Source of the DNA: Meconema thalassinum
Taxonomy: Eukaryota > Arthropoda > Insecta > Orthoptera > Tettigoniidae
Assembly (NCBI GenBank): GCA_946902985.2
Contig: OX336390.1
Coordinates: forward strand, 529,870,861-529,934,860
DNA length: 64,000 nucleotides
Reading direction: 5' to 3'
Below, in pieces: positions 22,886 through 32,731 of this stretch. The notes beneath the pieces are model-generated. The model saw only the letters and a list, made by a program, of their open reading frames with translations, ran no database searches and was not told where the DNA came from. Position 1 is the stretch's first letter, and each line of letters opens with the position of its first letter. The position numbers were made by a program, and so were the translations under genes.

Positions 22886-23002
22886 TATGCAACTCGCCTA
22901 TAATGGTAATTAAGACACTCGTATGAAATTATAAAACTCGCATACGCTCGTTTTATAAACATACTCGTGTCTTAATTATTGCCATTATAGGCTCGTTGCA
23001 TA
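22886..23002. repeat. Foldback palindrome, ~55-bp arms
   Basis: Arms 22886-22940 and 22948-23002 are reverse complements with few mismatches (TATGCAACTCGCCTATAATG on the left; CATTATAGGCTCGTTGCATA on the right). The loop is only a few bases. It may be the residue of a foldback or MITE element; a shorter hairpin containing ATAATGAG lies at 22390-22440. The stretch 22045-22885 is otherwise unassigned. Confidence 0.75.
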
Positions 23003-23133
23003 ATGTACTATTTTCACTCACATAAAGATAATGTAATTTCTTTCTCTCAGTTTTTTTTATTATCACGATTTCCGTCTATATTTAAGGAAAATTGAAATTT
23101 GAAAATATACTTAATATATTTTTCTTTATTATT

Positions 23134-23335
23134 GGGAGCGTGGTGGTGCAGCGGTCAAGCTGTTGGCCTCTCACCAAGGTGGACCGGGTTCGATTCCCGG
23201 TCAATGCATGTGAGATTTTCAAACTGAAATGTCACGTCCTGTGGTTCGGTTTCCACGTAAAAAGGATGTCCCGTGGCTCATGATCGCATGATTAACGGTC
23301 ACGTAAAACTAAAAGCTTCCTTTCTTTTCTTTATT
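23134..23335 (+). mobile_element. tRNA-derived SINE with pyrimidine tail
   Basis: tRNA-like head: GGTGGTGCAGCGGTCAAGC (box A region) and GGGTTCGATTCCCGG (box B), body CGTCCTGTGGTTCGGTTTCC, GTCCCGTGGCTCATGA, and a tail AAGCTTCCTTTCTTTTC. The same family at 60811 carries the giant (CCTT)n tail, and a fragment is at 56912. The stretch 23340-23610 is blank. Confidence 0.8.
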
Positions 23336-23613
23336 ATTATTATTTAATGTGTCCCTTAAATTTTACTGTGTTTTACGTGTGATGCAATCACTATAGTTTC
23401 TCACATGGGTCTGTTGATGGTAGACCAATAACTGCGTACCGTAATACATACCACTACACTGAGGTTGAAGTACCAACATCTGATTGATCGGGGAAAGTTT
23501 CTATGATGTAACAGAGCACGATGATTGCTACTGTTAACCATTTACTTGGGAGTGTGTGAAAAACGTATGCTAAACTGTGCGTTTGTGGTGATTGAAATAA
23601 TGTCATTGGTTCA

Positions 23614-24048
23614 TTTTAGAGGCTTGGGACATTTTGGTCATCAGCTTCGTGTGCTTGAGTGCGTGTTGAATTTGTCTGATAACCTCCATATCTGTGCTGA
23701 CAGTAATACTGATTATGTAGTTGATTAACTTAGGGAATTGCGACATCGCATCCATTTAGCCCCATGTGAGTGTGTGTGGTTGGTGTGCTAGGATTGAGTA
23801 GGCGGTGACCGTGGTAACTTATCATCCCGACATTCACCCGAAGTAGAAGTGGGAAACCACGGAAAGCCACGTCTAAGTTGACTGAGGCAGGGATCGAACC
23901 CACCTCTTCTCAGTTCTGCCTCACGAGACTAAGTGAACCCCGTTCCATCACTTAGATAAGAATTGAATTTCCTGGCACAGCCGGGAATCGAGCCTGGATC
24001 TCCACGGTGGCAGCCAAGAATGCCAGTCACTACGGCACGAGGTGTGAA
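23614..24048 (-). mobile_element. tRNA-derived SINE, minus strand
   Basis: Minus strand head near 24045 (CGTGCCGTAGTGACTGGC), box-B-like TCGATTCCCGGCTGTGCC, middle GAGGCAGAACTGAGAAGAGG, 3' domain near 23620-23690. Same family as 9118. The stretch 24060-24426 holds only a short Penelope-arm fragment (CATTCGGTAAACACGAGTGT, 24336). Confidence 0.7.
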
Positions 24049-24426
24049 GAGAGACTCATCAACATTAAACAAACGAAGTCGGGACGAACGGATCGACAGT
24101 GGCAGAAAGAGTTATATGCACGCCGAGATACACAGTAGTAATAGTTAATCATTGGAAGTTATTGCCTATTCTCCAGCCCTCAAGAGGAATTCTGTTGTAC
24201 TATTTCGGGAAATGTCGTAATAAATAATGTTCTTGAGGACCATTATTCCAAGCTTGTTAACTTTGGTACCCTAAGTTCCCTCTTCTGGTAGTGGCATGTA
24301 AAGCTTTATCAGTAGAATCGCTTTCATTCGGTAAACACGAGTGTACCCAGTTAGATTGGGTGGGGACTCATAATTAATTTCCTAGTGCCGGTTTTATAAA
24401 TACACGAATTAGTATTTATGCAAGTC

Positions 24427-24905
24427 GCCTCCGTAGCGTAGCGGTCAGCATGGTTAGCTGCCGCCCCGGAGGTCCTGGGTTCGATTCCCGGCTCTGCCAC
24501 GAAATTTGAAAAGTGTTATGAGGACTGGAACGGGGTCTACTCAGCTTCGGGTGGTCCAAATGAGTAGAGGGGGTTCGATTCCCACCTCAGCCATCCTCGA
24601 CGTGGTTTCCCACTTCGTCTTCGGGTAAATGCCGGAATGGTACCTACTGTAAGGCCAGGGCTGCCTCCTTCCCTCTTCCTAGCCTATCCATCCCAATCTT
24701 TCATCCCTTCCCATCCCTCATGAGGCCCCTGTTCGCTTTGCAGGTGAGGCCGCCTGGGCGAGGTGCTGATCACACCTCCCCAGTTGTATCCATCCCGACC
24801 AGATGTTCCACGCTCCTGCACACTGCCCATAGAGGCAGTAGTGGTGAGTTCCCTCGCTGAGTCCGAGGAAACCACCAACCTAGAGGGTAAATTGACTAAA
24901 TAAAA
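24427..24905 (+). mobile_element. Long tRNA-derived SINE
   Basis: Head GCCTCCGTAGCGTAGCGGTC with box B GGGTTCGATTCCCGGC, then a second GGTTCGATTCCCACC, a CTTCGGGTAAATGCCGGAAT block, a CT-rich part, and an AT-rich end near 24900. A short (GATG)n follows at 24950-24975. Confidence 0.75.
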
Positions 24906-25071
24906 TAAAAATATATTTATGCATTTAATACACTTGTATTCAGTTAAATTATGATGAGGGTGATGATGATGATGATACTAAGTGTTACTTTCAGGGACCT
25001 CATTTCGAGATTATTGACCCCTAATGGTTTGGGTGATAGTGAAAATTTATTTATTAATTCATGTATCTATC

Positions 25072-25483
25072 GTATGGCTTTTAGTGCCGGGAGTGTCCGA
25101 GGACATGTTAGGCTCACTAGAGGCTGTAGCTGCTTCAAGCGGAGATCCATGGGGTGAGCTACAAGTTCCGTTCAATTTCAAGTAGTTCCAACTTTTGCTA
25201 CCAGATGTCACTGATATCTAGTGGTGAACGTTGGAACATTGATAGAGCGTTGCAACGAAATCTAACCTAGAAATTTAGCTTCACACAAGTTTAGTCTGTG
25301 GAAGGATCTTTTACATGCCATAAATCTATGACATGGAACCGACGGCTTTACTTCCCCTAAGAAGGAAGACATATTGAAGGATTTAAACGCTCTTAAAAAA
25401 TCCGACGACTTCGGCCGGGGTTGAACCCGCTAGCTTGGGCACAGCAGTTCAGCATGCTACCAACTGCACCACCGAAGCCGCAT
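25072..25483 (-). mobile_element. tRNA-derived SINE (GCGGCTTCGGTGG family)
   Basis: Minus strand from 25483: GCGGCTTCGGTGGTGCAGTT, box B GGGTTCAACCCCGGCC, AAGTCGTCGGATTTTTTAAG, then TTCCAACGTTCACCACTAG- and GTGCCGGGAGTGTCC-type body. Other copies: 52370-52620 (minus), 60307-60810 (plus) and 63680 to the window end (minus). Confidence 0.8.
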
Positions 25484-25692
25484 AGTGTAAATGAAAGATG
25501 ATGACATGAACCCTACAACTAAACTACAGTAATTACTGGCTTTACAACTTACGTACTTACTCACTCATTGTCAATATAACGAGTAGTTTGTAAGCGATAC
25601 ATCTTATCCCAGTCAAAGTTTTTTCAATACAAAATATTTACAAAGATGTGGAGGTTTTATTAAACTCTAATGATTAATTTTCATGGCACGGG

Positions 25693-25800
25693 GACTGAGT
25701 GTTTGCGACGTCTCCATCATAGATTTCACGCGCAAATCACCCACGGGCGTTAACTAGAAGGACCTGCACCGGTAGTTGACCCACGGACTTAAACATCCGC
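25693..25800 (+). mobile_element. SINE body fragment
   Basis: GGCACGGGGACTGAGTGTTT and CACCCACGGGCGTTAACTAG match the body of the SINE at 10216. Confidence 0.5.
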
Positions 25801-25848
25801 ACCACAAATCACGTTTGGACACAGCTTACAATCATTTCATTGATTTAC

Positions 25849-26195
25849 AAGACCACATCGTGGTGTAGGGGCTAGCATTCTTGGCTGTCACCCCGGAGGT
25901 CCGGGTTCAATTCCCGGCTCTGTCAAGAAATATAATTTTGGTTTGATGTCTGGAACGGGGTACACCCAACCTCATGAGGCAAAAACTGAAATAAAAATGT
26001 GGGTTTGATTCCCACTCCAGTCATCATGAAATGGTCCTAACTTAAGGCCACGGCCGCCTCCTTCCCTATCCCCACCGGAATTACAAATACTCACCCTAAT
26101 ACAGCCATCACAATAGCATAGGTTATAAGAGAAAATTCCACACAAACCCAAGTACAGGGGGATAAATGACCGCGATGTCCAAGCACTTCAAATGA
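25849..26195 (+). mobile_element. tRNA-derived SINE, plus strand
   Basis: Head CATCGTGGTGTAGGGGCTAG, box B CCGGGTTCAATTCCCGGC, ending in the shared 3' domain CCCAAGTACAGGGGGATAAA. It is the plus-strand counterpart of 9118-9465. The stretch 26195-26510 is unassigned. Confidence 0.75.
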
Positions 26196-26510
26196 AACTA
26201 ACATTGTTTTCAACTGGTTGAAAACGACTCTAATAAAGGACAATGGTGACCTGTTTCCACTGCCTATTCTACATGTTTTAAGTGGCTATACCTTGAACAA
26301 GTTCTCTTCCTGGCCGTATCACGCCGCAGGTGTGGCTCCCACGATTCAAGGGAAGAGCGCATTCCACTGCACCTAACTGCTACGTGTTCCTGTGTGATTA
26401 CATCGTGTTCCGGGCACAGATCAGGTACCAACCATTCAATACCTCTGTTCCATAGGGTCGATAACCTTTTGTCGAAAGCGTTTTCTGGCCCACCATCAAG
26501 TTTGTTAGGG

Positions 26511-26835
26511 GTTGGGACACCTTGGTCATCAGCCCCACGTGCTTGGGTAGGCTATATATTGGATTTTTCTGTTAACCTGTGTTTCCGTGGATACCGAAGT
26601 AGTGTGTGGAACTATATTTGTATTAAAGGCCTAAGATTATTTTAGATGCCCCGGGACTTGAATAAGTTTCTTTCCCGGCATTTGCCTGGAGGGAGTGTGG
26701 GAGAAACCATACTCAGAATGACCGCAGTTAGCTCCGGGAATCGAACCTTCGATCTCCGGACTTCCAGTTCCCCCATACAGTCATGGTGCGTGACTGCATG
26801 GGTACGGCTAAGCTGCGGGGTCCCACCATAAGTTA
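26511..26835 (-). mobile_element. SINE, minus strand
   Basis: Contains the 3' domain (GGTTGGGACACCTTGGTCAT ... GTGCTTGGG) at the left and a head on the right (CCGCAGCTTAGCCGTACCCA read on the minus strand; box-B-like GGTTCGATTCCCGGAG). A sister copy is the one split by the Polinton. Confidence 0.65.
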
Positions 26836-26844
26836 TAATTCATG

Positions 26845-26877
26845 TTAAGAGCTTGGGACATCTTGGACATCAACCCC
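26845..26877 (-). mobile_element. Left piece of the SINE interrupted by the Polinton
   Basis: GAGCTTGGGACATCTTGGAC and the duplicated AACCCC; the SINE resumes at 49921 after the Polinton. Confidence 0.75.
26872..26877. repeat. Polinton target-site duplication, left (AACCCC)
   Basis: AACCCC immediately before the left terminus; repeated exactly at 49915-49920. Six bp is the length expected of Polinton integrases. Confidence 0.95.
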
Positions 26878-26939
26878 AGTAGGTGAGCAGGGAGGGTTCT
26901 GCTTCAAATACCGTTATTTATGCAAATGAGGGGGGCGTG

Positions 26940-27007
26940 TCAAGGTCAATGACCTTGAGGTTGGTCATGGTCAATGACCTTGAGGTAGGTCATTGACCCC
27001 AAGGTCG
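26940..27007. promoter_or_regulatory. Cluster of TCAAGGTCA-type sites in left TIR
   Basis: TCAAGGTCA 26940-26948, TGACCTTGA 26950-26958 and 26975-26983, CCAAGGTCG 26999-27007. All fit YCAAGGYCR, the known binding consensus of FTZ-F1-type nuclear receptors. The mirror cluster is at 49785-49852. A role is inference; the sites could instead be integrase or terminal-protein binding repeats. Confidence 0.4.
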
Positions 27008-27055
27008 CCGGGACCCCGGAAGGTAAACAAACCTTGGAGGGTCCAGGAACCGGTT

Positions 27056-27165
27056 TGAGGGGGTGTGGGTGGAGGGGAGGGGTGGGGGGAGGGGGAGGGG
27101 GAGGTAAGGGGGGGGAGGGGGGAGGGGGAGGGAAGGGGGGGACGAGGGGGATGAGGGGGGGAAGG
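27056..27165 (+). repeat. G-rich purine tract in left TIR
   Basis: Runs of four to seven G separated by single A or T over about 110 bp, with a mirrored C-rich copy at 49627-49735. It is compatible with G-quadruplex formation in the displaced strand. It yields spurious Gly-rich frames. Confidence 0.8.
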
Positions 27166-27771
27166 ATGGAAGAGGATCTGCACGAGACCCTCCTCGACCC
27201 AGTCTCTCTGTTGGACTGAGCGCCTTCTCTGTTATGGTCTCGTGCTATATAGCTTTGCTTTGTACTTGATGAGATCCGAGTGTTGCCGAAGGTTTCCGAA
27301 TCTTTGTCGGTGAATGAATCGTCAGATTTGAACGGTCAACTGGCGTGTGTGTGACGTCATAGCAGATTATGTGATGTGGGGTAGGTCATGGTTGGAAGTG
27401 TTCTTAATGGGAAAACGTGAATGGAGATGGATGGTGGTGGTTGTTGAAACCTGACGTGGTAGGTTGGTTAGGTGTGAATGGGTCTGAGAGACAAACAAAA
27501 TGGGGTTGAAAGCGCTCAATGGTAAACAAACATCAATGGTATCTGGAGTAGTGAATGGGATTGAGAGAGAGGGGGAATGAACTGTTTGTTGAATGTGCTC
27601 AATGGTAAACAAACATCAATGAATCTGGAGTAGCATTTCCTGTAAATGGTAGGGTGGGTGAGAATACAAAACGCATGGCATGTTGGGTTGGCCAGCTCGA
27701 CATGAAATAAAAACAAGAAGGCGTACACCAGATCTGATTTATTAATCCATGAATTATATGTGGCATTAAAA

Positions 27772-27876
27772 CTATTTTTTTTCGGTAGCTTCTTCTTCCG
27801 CTTCCTCTTCAGTTTCGCTGTCACTTTCATTTTCAGCCTCCATCATCATCATCATGCGGACGAAAAACTCCGCCAT
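27772..27876 (-). CDS. Small acidic ORF next to left TIR, unknown
   Basis: A minus-strand ATG at 27876 opens 34 codons: a short hydrophobic/Met-rich start (MAEFFVRMMMMM) and a highly acidic tail (ENESDSETEEEAEEEATEKK), ending at a TAG that touches the inner edge of the TIR. The frame is also open upstream to a TTTTCTATTTTATAG sequence near 27898, which could be a splice acceptor, so this may be the last exon of a longer gene destroyed by later insertions. I do not recognise it. Confidence 0.3.
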   Translation of the reverse strand: MAEFFVRMMMMMEAENESDSETEEEAEEEATEKK

Positions 27877-28373
27877 GACACGGTCATTTGAAAAACTATA
27901 AAATAGAAAAAATGTCTATCAATGTCATTAGAATACCCAATCTAGCGGCGAGGATATAAACTGTCTTGATGTTTGTGTCAGGGAAAACCAAAGTACACAG
28001 AAGAAAAGCTCCTAAGTTATGGAGGCATACTCCTTGCACTTCTCTGCATCAATGATTAAATGACAGGCAGAAGGTAGGAAATAATGGGAAAAGAAGACTG
28101 GCCTCTTGCAGAAGGAGGGAATCAGAAAAGATGTGGCAAGGGCCTTGGATACTCTAATACTGTTGGAGTTGGAAGAGAACAAGAGTTGGCTAAGCGAGGT
28201 TGACAGTAAAGAAGACAGAGAGGAGCTTGACACAAGTAAGTGGAAGCAATGCTGAACTCGGCTGGCACCTCTGTAGTTGTAAAACCCACGTTCTGCTATA
28301 TGTAAGCTTTTGGAAGCTGAGTTTAAAAAATGTTTTGCAAGAAGAGAATAATACTGTTAATTTTGTTATCCTT

Positions 28374-28384
28374 AATTCAACCTT
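28374..28384. repeat. Target-site duplication of truncated LINE, left
   Basis: AATTCAACCTT, repeated exactly at 29640-29650. Confidence 0.9.
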
Positions 28385-29639
28385 CTTGATTACTCATTCT
28401 TCAAAGATCCTGTCTAGAATGATTTACAAGAGGATTGAAAGCCAGATAGAAACGGAGTTGGGTGAAGACCAGTTTGGTTTCAGGAGAAATGTAGGAACAA
28501 GGGAAGCTGTACTAAGTCTTAGGCTGATTTTAGAAGGTAGAATAAGGAAAGATAAGAGAACGTTCAAGGCTTTTGTAGATTTAGAAAAGGCTTTTAATAA
28601 AGTTGATTCGACTAAATTGTTTGACATTTTGAAATCAATTGGGATAAAGTACAGGGATAGGAGGGTGATATACAATCTGTACAGAAACCAGACAGCAGTC
28701 ATTCGAGTTGAAGGACATGAGAGAGAAGCTGGTATTCAGAAAGGATTTAAGACGAGGCTGCAACTTATCACCCATACTTTTCAATCTTTACATTGAACAA
28801 GCAATGAAGGAAATTAGAGAAAAATTTAAAGTGGGAGTGAAGATTCAAGGAGAAATAATTTCAACTCTGAGATTTGCTGATGACATCGTCATCTTGGCCG
28901 ACAAGCCTGAGGATTTGAATGAGTTGAATGAGTCTTACGGAAAGAATTCATGATGAAAATAAATAAATGTAAAACAAAAATACTGGAATGCAGCCGAAAT
29001 AAATCAGAAACCTCTATGGAGATCAAATTGGCAGGTGAAAAGCTGAAGGAAGTAGGAGACTTCTGTTACTTAGGAAGCAGAATAACCAGTGATGGACGAA
29101 GCAAAGAGGATATTAAAAGTAGGTTGGCTTAGGCAAAGAAAGCATTTCTACAAAAAAGGAATCTGCTGACATCGAATATAGATTTAGGTATTAGGAAGTC
29201 ATTTTTGAAAGCCTTTGTCTGGAGCGTGGCGCTCTATGGAAGTGAAACTTGGACTATTGGTGCAGCAGAAAAGAGGAGAATTGAAGCATTTGAAATGTGG
29301 TGTTACAGGAGAATGATGATGATCAGATGGGTAGATAGGGTTACAAACAAAGAGGTATTAAGACGAGTGGGAGAGGAGAGATGTTTCTGGTGACTGCTAA
29401 TGAAGAGAAGAGATAGGTTGGTAGGACACATACTAAGACACCCAGGAATAGTAAGCTTAGTTATGGAAGAAAGGGTCGAGGACAAAAATTGTAGGGGTAG
29501 ACCAAGGTTAGAATTGTTAAACAGATTGCCTCCGATGTAGGGTGTTGGAGCTATGTAGAGATGAAACGATTAGCTCAGGACAGGGAGGCATGGAGAGCTG
29601 CATCAAACCAGTCAAAAGACTGAAGACTCAAACAACAAC
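28385..29639 (+). mobile_element. 5'-truncated RTE-like LINE (1,255 bp)
   Basis: Flanked by the 11-bp duplication AATTCAACCTT and ending with the same 3' end as the longer copy next to it (GACTGAAGACTCAAACAACA). The sequence is nearly identical to 31462-32730 over long stretches. It begins inside the reverse transcriptase gene. Confidence 0.92.
28400..29625 (+). pseudogene. RTE-like ORF2 fragment, broken
   Basis: Encodes the C-terminal half of the RTE-type polyprotein: RT motifs FVDLEKAFN (the Asp-containing block, with N for D at the second position and further changes versus the neighbour), LRFADDIVILAD (catalytic ADD), then the C-terminal domain with YGSETWTIG and GHILRHPG. Differences from 29820-32714 include a frame change after KGFKT near 28745, a deletion near 28924, an in-frame TAG at 29130 and a TGA at 29391. 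It is dead on arrival or decayed soon after; no endonuclease domain is present. Confidence 0.9.
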
Positions 29640-29659
29640 AATTCAACCTTTGTGTTACC

Positions 29660-29745
29660 CTACACAGATCTCACATGGAGTGAGTGAGATTTGAACCGCG
29701 GACCAGCGGTGAGAAGCTGGCGTACTACTGCTAATTTAAATAACA
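29660..29745 (-). mobile_element. tRNA-like SINE head fragment
   Basis: On the minus strand a box-B-like GCGGTTCAAATCTCACTCAC follows CGCCAGCTTCTCACCGCTGG. The truncated LINE had inserted close to it. Confidence 0.4.
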
Positions 29746-29819
29746 GCGCAACACTATTGTAATGTATGAGTAATTATACTGTTACAACTCTAAGATATTG
29801 AAAGCCCTTTTGACAATAG

Positions 29820-32714
29820 ACTGGTATCAAGATTGATGATGTATTAACAAAGAGGAAATCTGACATTCTACGGATCGGAGCGTGGAATGTTAGAAGTCTG
29901 CTAGGAAGTGGAAAGTTAGAAAACTTAGAAAGGGAAATGGATAGGTTGAGGTTGGATTTGGTTGGGGTTTGTGAAATGCGCTGGCAGGAAGAACAGGACT
30001 TTTGGTCAGGAGACTATAGGGTCATTAGCACTAAATCAAACAATGGCCAAGCAGGGGTTGGCCTCATATTGAGTAGGAAACTTGGACAGCGGGTAGAATA
30101 TTATGAGCAATACAGTGAACGGATTATTGTAGCAAAAATCAACACTAAACCTACGTGCAACACAGTGGTACAAGTCTATATGCCTACCAGTCAAGCTGAT
30201 GATGAGGATGTTGAAAAGGTCTACGAAGAAATAGATGCCATTCTGAGGTATATCAAAGGTGATGAAAATGTTATAGTAATGGGAGATTGGAATGCTGTGG
30301 TAGGAAAAGGGAGAGAAGGGAAGATAGTAGGAGATTTCGGATTAGGTGAAAGGAATGATCGAGGAAGCAGGCTGATGGAATTCTGCACCGAACATGAGTT
30401 GGTCATAGCTAACACCTTATTCAATAACCACAATAGAAGAATATACACATGGATGAGACCAGGAGATACAGGGCGTTACCAAATCGACTTCATTATGGTC
30501 AAGCAGAGGTTTCGAAACCAGATTTTGGATTGTAAAACATATCCTGGTGCTGACATAAACTCTGACCACAATCTGGTTGTAATGAAATGCAGATTAAAGT
30601 TGAAGAAACTGAAGAAAAGTCAAAAGCCAAATAGGTGGGCAATAGACAGACTGAAAGTAAAGGATGTAAACGAAAGATTCAAGAAGAGTATAAAGGAAGG
30701 ACTAATCAAAACCCCTAAACAAACTTCAATTGCAGACGAATGGGCACTTTTGAAGAATGAAATAACAAAATCCGCAGAAGAAAACATTGGTAGGAAAGAA
30801 AGAATAGGTAGAAAACCGTGGATCACTCAGGATGTACTAGAATTGATGGATGAAAGGCGGAAACACAAGAATCTAAGAGATGAAGAGGGGAAAGCAGAAT
30901 ACAGACGTCTGAGAAATGAGGTTAACAAGAAGTGCAAGGAAGCGAAAGAAGAATGGTTGAAAGAGAAATGTGCAGGTAAAGAAAAGTGTCTGAAATTAGG
31001 AAAAGTAGACACAGCTTATCGAAGGATTAAGAATACTTTTGGGGAAAAGAAGACTAAGTGCTGTAATATTAAGGACACAAATGGAAAGCCTCTAACAGAT
31101 AGGGAAGAAAAGCTTGAGAGATGGAAAGCTTACATAAAGTGCTTGTATAAGGGAAAGGAGATTGAGAATCATGTAATGGAAAGGGAGGAGGAAATTGATG
31201 AGGATGCAAAAGGAGATTTAATATTGAGATCAGAATTTGACAGAGCATTAGAGGACTTAGGCAGGAACAAAGCACCAGGCATAGATGATATACCGATTGA
31301 GTTGCTACGCTGCATAGGAGATGAAGGTCTGATCAGGTTATTTCACTTGGTGTGTAGGATTTATGAGACAGGTGAGGTACCCCCTCATTTCAAGAAGAAT
31401 GTTATCATCCCTATACCAAAGAAAGTGGGAGCTGACAGATGTGAAGATTACCGTACAATCAGCTTGATTACTCATGCTTCAAAGATCCTGTCTAGAATAA
31501 TTTACAAGAGGATTGAAAGCCAGATAGAAACGGAGTTGGGTGAAGACCAGTTTGGTTTCAGGAGAAATGTAGGAACAAGGGAAGCTGTACTAAGTCTTAG
31601 GCTGATTTTGGAAGGTAGAATAAGGAAAGATAAGAGAACGTTCATGGCATTTGTCGACTTAGAAAAGGCTTTTGATAACGTTGATTGGACTAAATTGTTT
31701 GACATTTTGAAATCTATTGGAATAAAGTACAGGGATAGGAGGGTGATATACAATCTATACAGAAACCAGACAGCAGTCATTCGAGCTGAAGGATATGAGA
31801 GAGAAGCTGGTATTCAGAAAGGTGTAAGGCAAGGCTGCAACTTATCACCCATACTTTTCAATCTTTACATTGAACAAGCAATGAAGGAAATTGGAGAAAA
31901 ATTTAAAGTGGGAGTGAAGATTCAAGGAGAAATAATTTCAACTCTGAGATTTGCTGATGACATCGTCATCTTGGCCGACAAGCCTGAGGATTTGAATGAG
32001 TTTTTGAATGGTATGGATTCCGTCTTACGGAAGGACTTCGTGATGAAAATTAATAAATGTAAAACAAAAATACTGGAATGCAGCCGAAATAAATCAGAAA
32101 CCTCTATGGAGATCAAATTGGCAGGTGAAAAGCTGAAGGAAGTAGGAGACTTCTGTTACTTAGGAAGCAGAATAACCAGTGATGGACGAAGCAAAGAGGA
32201 TATAAAAAGTAGGTTGGCTCAGGCAAGGGAAGCCTTTCTACAAAAAAGGAATCTGCTGACATCGAATATAAATTTAGGTATTAGGAAGTCATTTTTGAAA
32301 GCCTTTGTCTGGAGCGTGGCGCTCTATGGAAGTGAAACTTGGACTATTGGTGCAGCAGAAAAGAGGAGAATTGAGGCATTTGAAATGTGGTGTTACAGAA
32401 GAATGATGAAGATCAGATGGGTAGATAGGGTTACAAACGAAGAGGTATTAAGGCGAGTGGGAGAGGAGAGATGTTTCTGGCGACTGCTAATGAAGAGAAG
32501 AGATAGGTTGGTAGGACACATACTAAGACAACCAGGAATAGCAAGCTTAGTTATGGAAGGAAGGGTCGAGGACAAGAACTGTAGGGGTAGACCAAGGTTA
32601 GAATATGTTAAACAGATTGCCTCGGATGTAGGTTGTGGTAGCTATGTAGAGATGAAACGATTAGCTCAGGACAGGGACGCATGGAGAGCTGCATCAAACC
32701 AGTCAAAAGACTGA
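29820..32714 (+). CDS. RTE-type endonuclease/reverse transcriptase polyprotein
   Basis: The frame is open from 29820; the first ATG is 29937 (925 residues from there). The endonuclease begins with LRIGAWNVRSL, encoded at about 29868-29900 before that ATG, then CEMRW, VIVMGDWNAVVG, YQIDFIMV and SDHNLVV, the usual catalytic blocks of AP-type endonucleases. The reverse transcriptase has NKAPGIDDIP, PIPKK, FVDLEKAFDNVDW (first Asp), GVRQGCNLSP, FADDIVILAD (catalytic DD), followed by a C-terminal domain with YGSETWTIG and GHILRQPG. It nicks target DNA and primes reverse transcription of its own RNA. No internal stop. The missing first ATG suggests 5' truncation or a start supplied elsewhere. Protein databases sometimes label this family craniofacial development protein 2-like. 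Confidence 0.9.
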   Translation, partial: TGIKIDDVLTKRKSDILRIGAWNVRSLLGSGKLENLEREMDRLRLDLVGVCEMRWQEEQDFWSGDYRVISTKSNNGQAGVGLILSRKLGQRVEYYEQYSERIIVAKINTKPTCNTVVQVYMPTSQADDEDVEKVYEEIDAILRYIKGDENVIVMGDWNAVVGKGREGKIVGDFGLGERNDRGSRLMEFCTEHELVIANTLFNNHNRRIYTWMRPGDTGRYQIDFIMVKQRFRNQILDCKTYPGADINSDHNLVVMKCRLKLKKLKKSQKPNRWAIDRLKVKDVNERFKKSIKEGLIKTPKQTSIADEWALLKNEITKSAEENIGRKERIGRKPWITQDVLELMDERRKHKNLRDEEGKAEYRRLRNEVNKKCKEAKEEWLKEKCAGKEKCLKLGKVDTAYRRIKNTFGEKKTKCCNIKDTNGKPLTDREEKLERWKAYIKCLYKGKEIENHVMEREEEIDEDAKGDLILRSEFDRALEDLGRNKAPGIDDIPIELLRCIGDEGLIRLFHLVCRIYETGEVPPHFKKNVIIPIPKKVGADRCEDYRTISLITHASKILSRIIYKRIESQIETELGEDQFGFRRNVGTREAVLSLRLILEGRIRKDKRTFMAFVDLEKAFDNVDWTKLFDILKSIGIKYRDRRVIYNLYRNQTAVIRAEGYEREAGIQKGVRQGCNLSPILFNLYIEQAMKEIGEKFKVGVKIQGEIISTLRFADDIVILADKPEDLNEFLNGMDSVLRKDFVMKINKCKTKILECSRNKSETSMEIKLAGEKLKEVGDFCYLGSRITSDGRSKEDIKSRLAQAREAFLQKRNLLTSNINLGIRKSFLKAFVWSVALYGSETWTIGAAEKRRIEAFEMWCYRRMMKIRWVDRVTNEEVLRRVGEERCFWRLLMKRRDRLVGHILRQPGIASLVMEGRVEDKNCRGRPRLEYVKQIASDVGCGSYVEMKRLAQDRDAWRAASNQSKD

Positions 32715-32731
32715 AGACTCAAACAACAACA
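29820..32731 (+). mobile_element. RTE-like LINE, nearly complete coding region
   Basis: One long open frame with apurinic-type endonuclease and reverse transcriptase, followed by a very short 3' part ending ACTCAAACAACAACA, as usual for RTE-clade elements. I found no clear target duplication. The 5' end is uncertain because the endonuclease motif starts upstream of the first ATG. Confidence 0.85.

Larger units (their letters stand above)
26878..27772. repeat. Polinton left terminal inverted repeat
   Basis: Pairs with 49025-49914 with only scattered mismatches and small indels in the stretches compared (for example one mismatch per about 60 bp near 27541-27660). Contains four nuclear-receptor-like half-sites at 26940-27007, a long G-rich tract at 27056-27165, and at its inner edge the reverse complement of the last part of the integrase gene. 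Confidence 0.95.

Noticed and set aside
23134..23210. Possible tRNA genes at SINE heads (also 24427, 53405, 57060, 59723, 60307)
   Set aside because: Box A/B-like words are present, but acceptor and anticodon stems do not fold convincingly and each runs into a dispersed SINE body.
26971..27219. Gly-rich and Pro-rich frames in the Polinton TIRs
   Set aside because: They come from the G-rich tract and occur mirrored at 49528-49802.
28000..28370. Minus- and plus-strand frames (60-75 codons) right of the left TIR
   Set aside because: Low-complexity Ser-rich or unlike any known domain; no promoter or splice support, so not called as genes.
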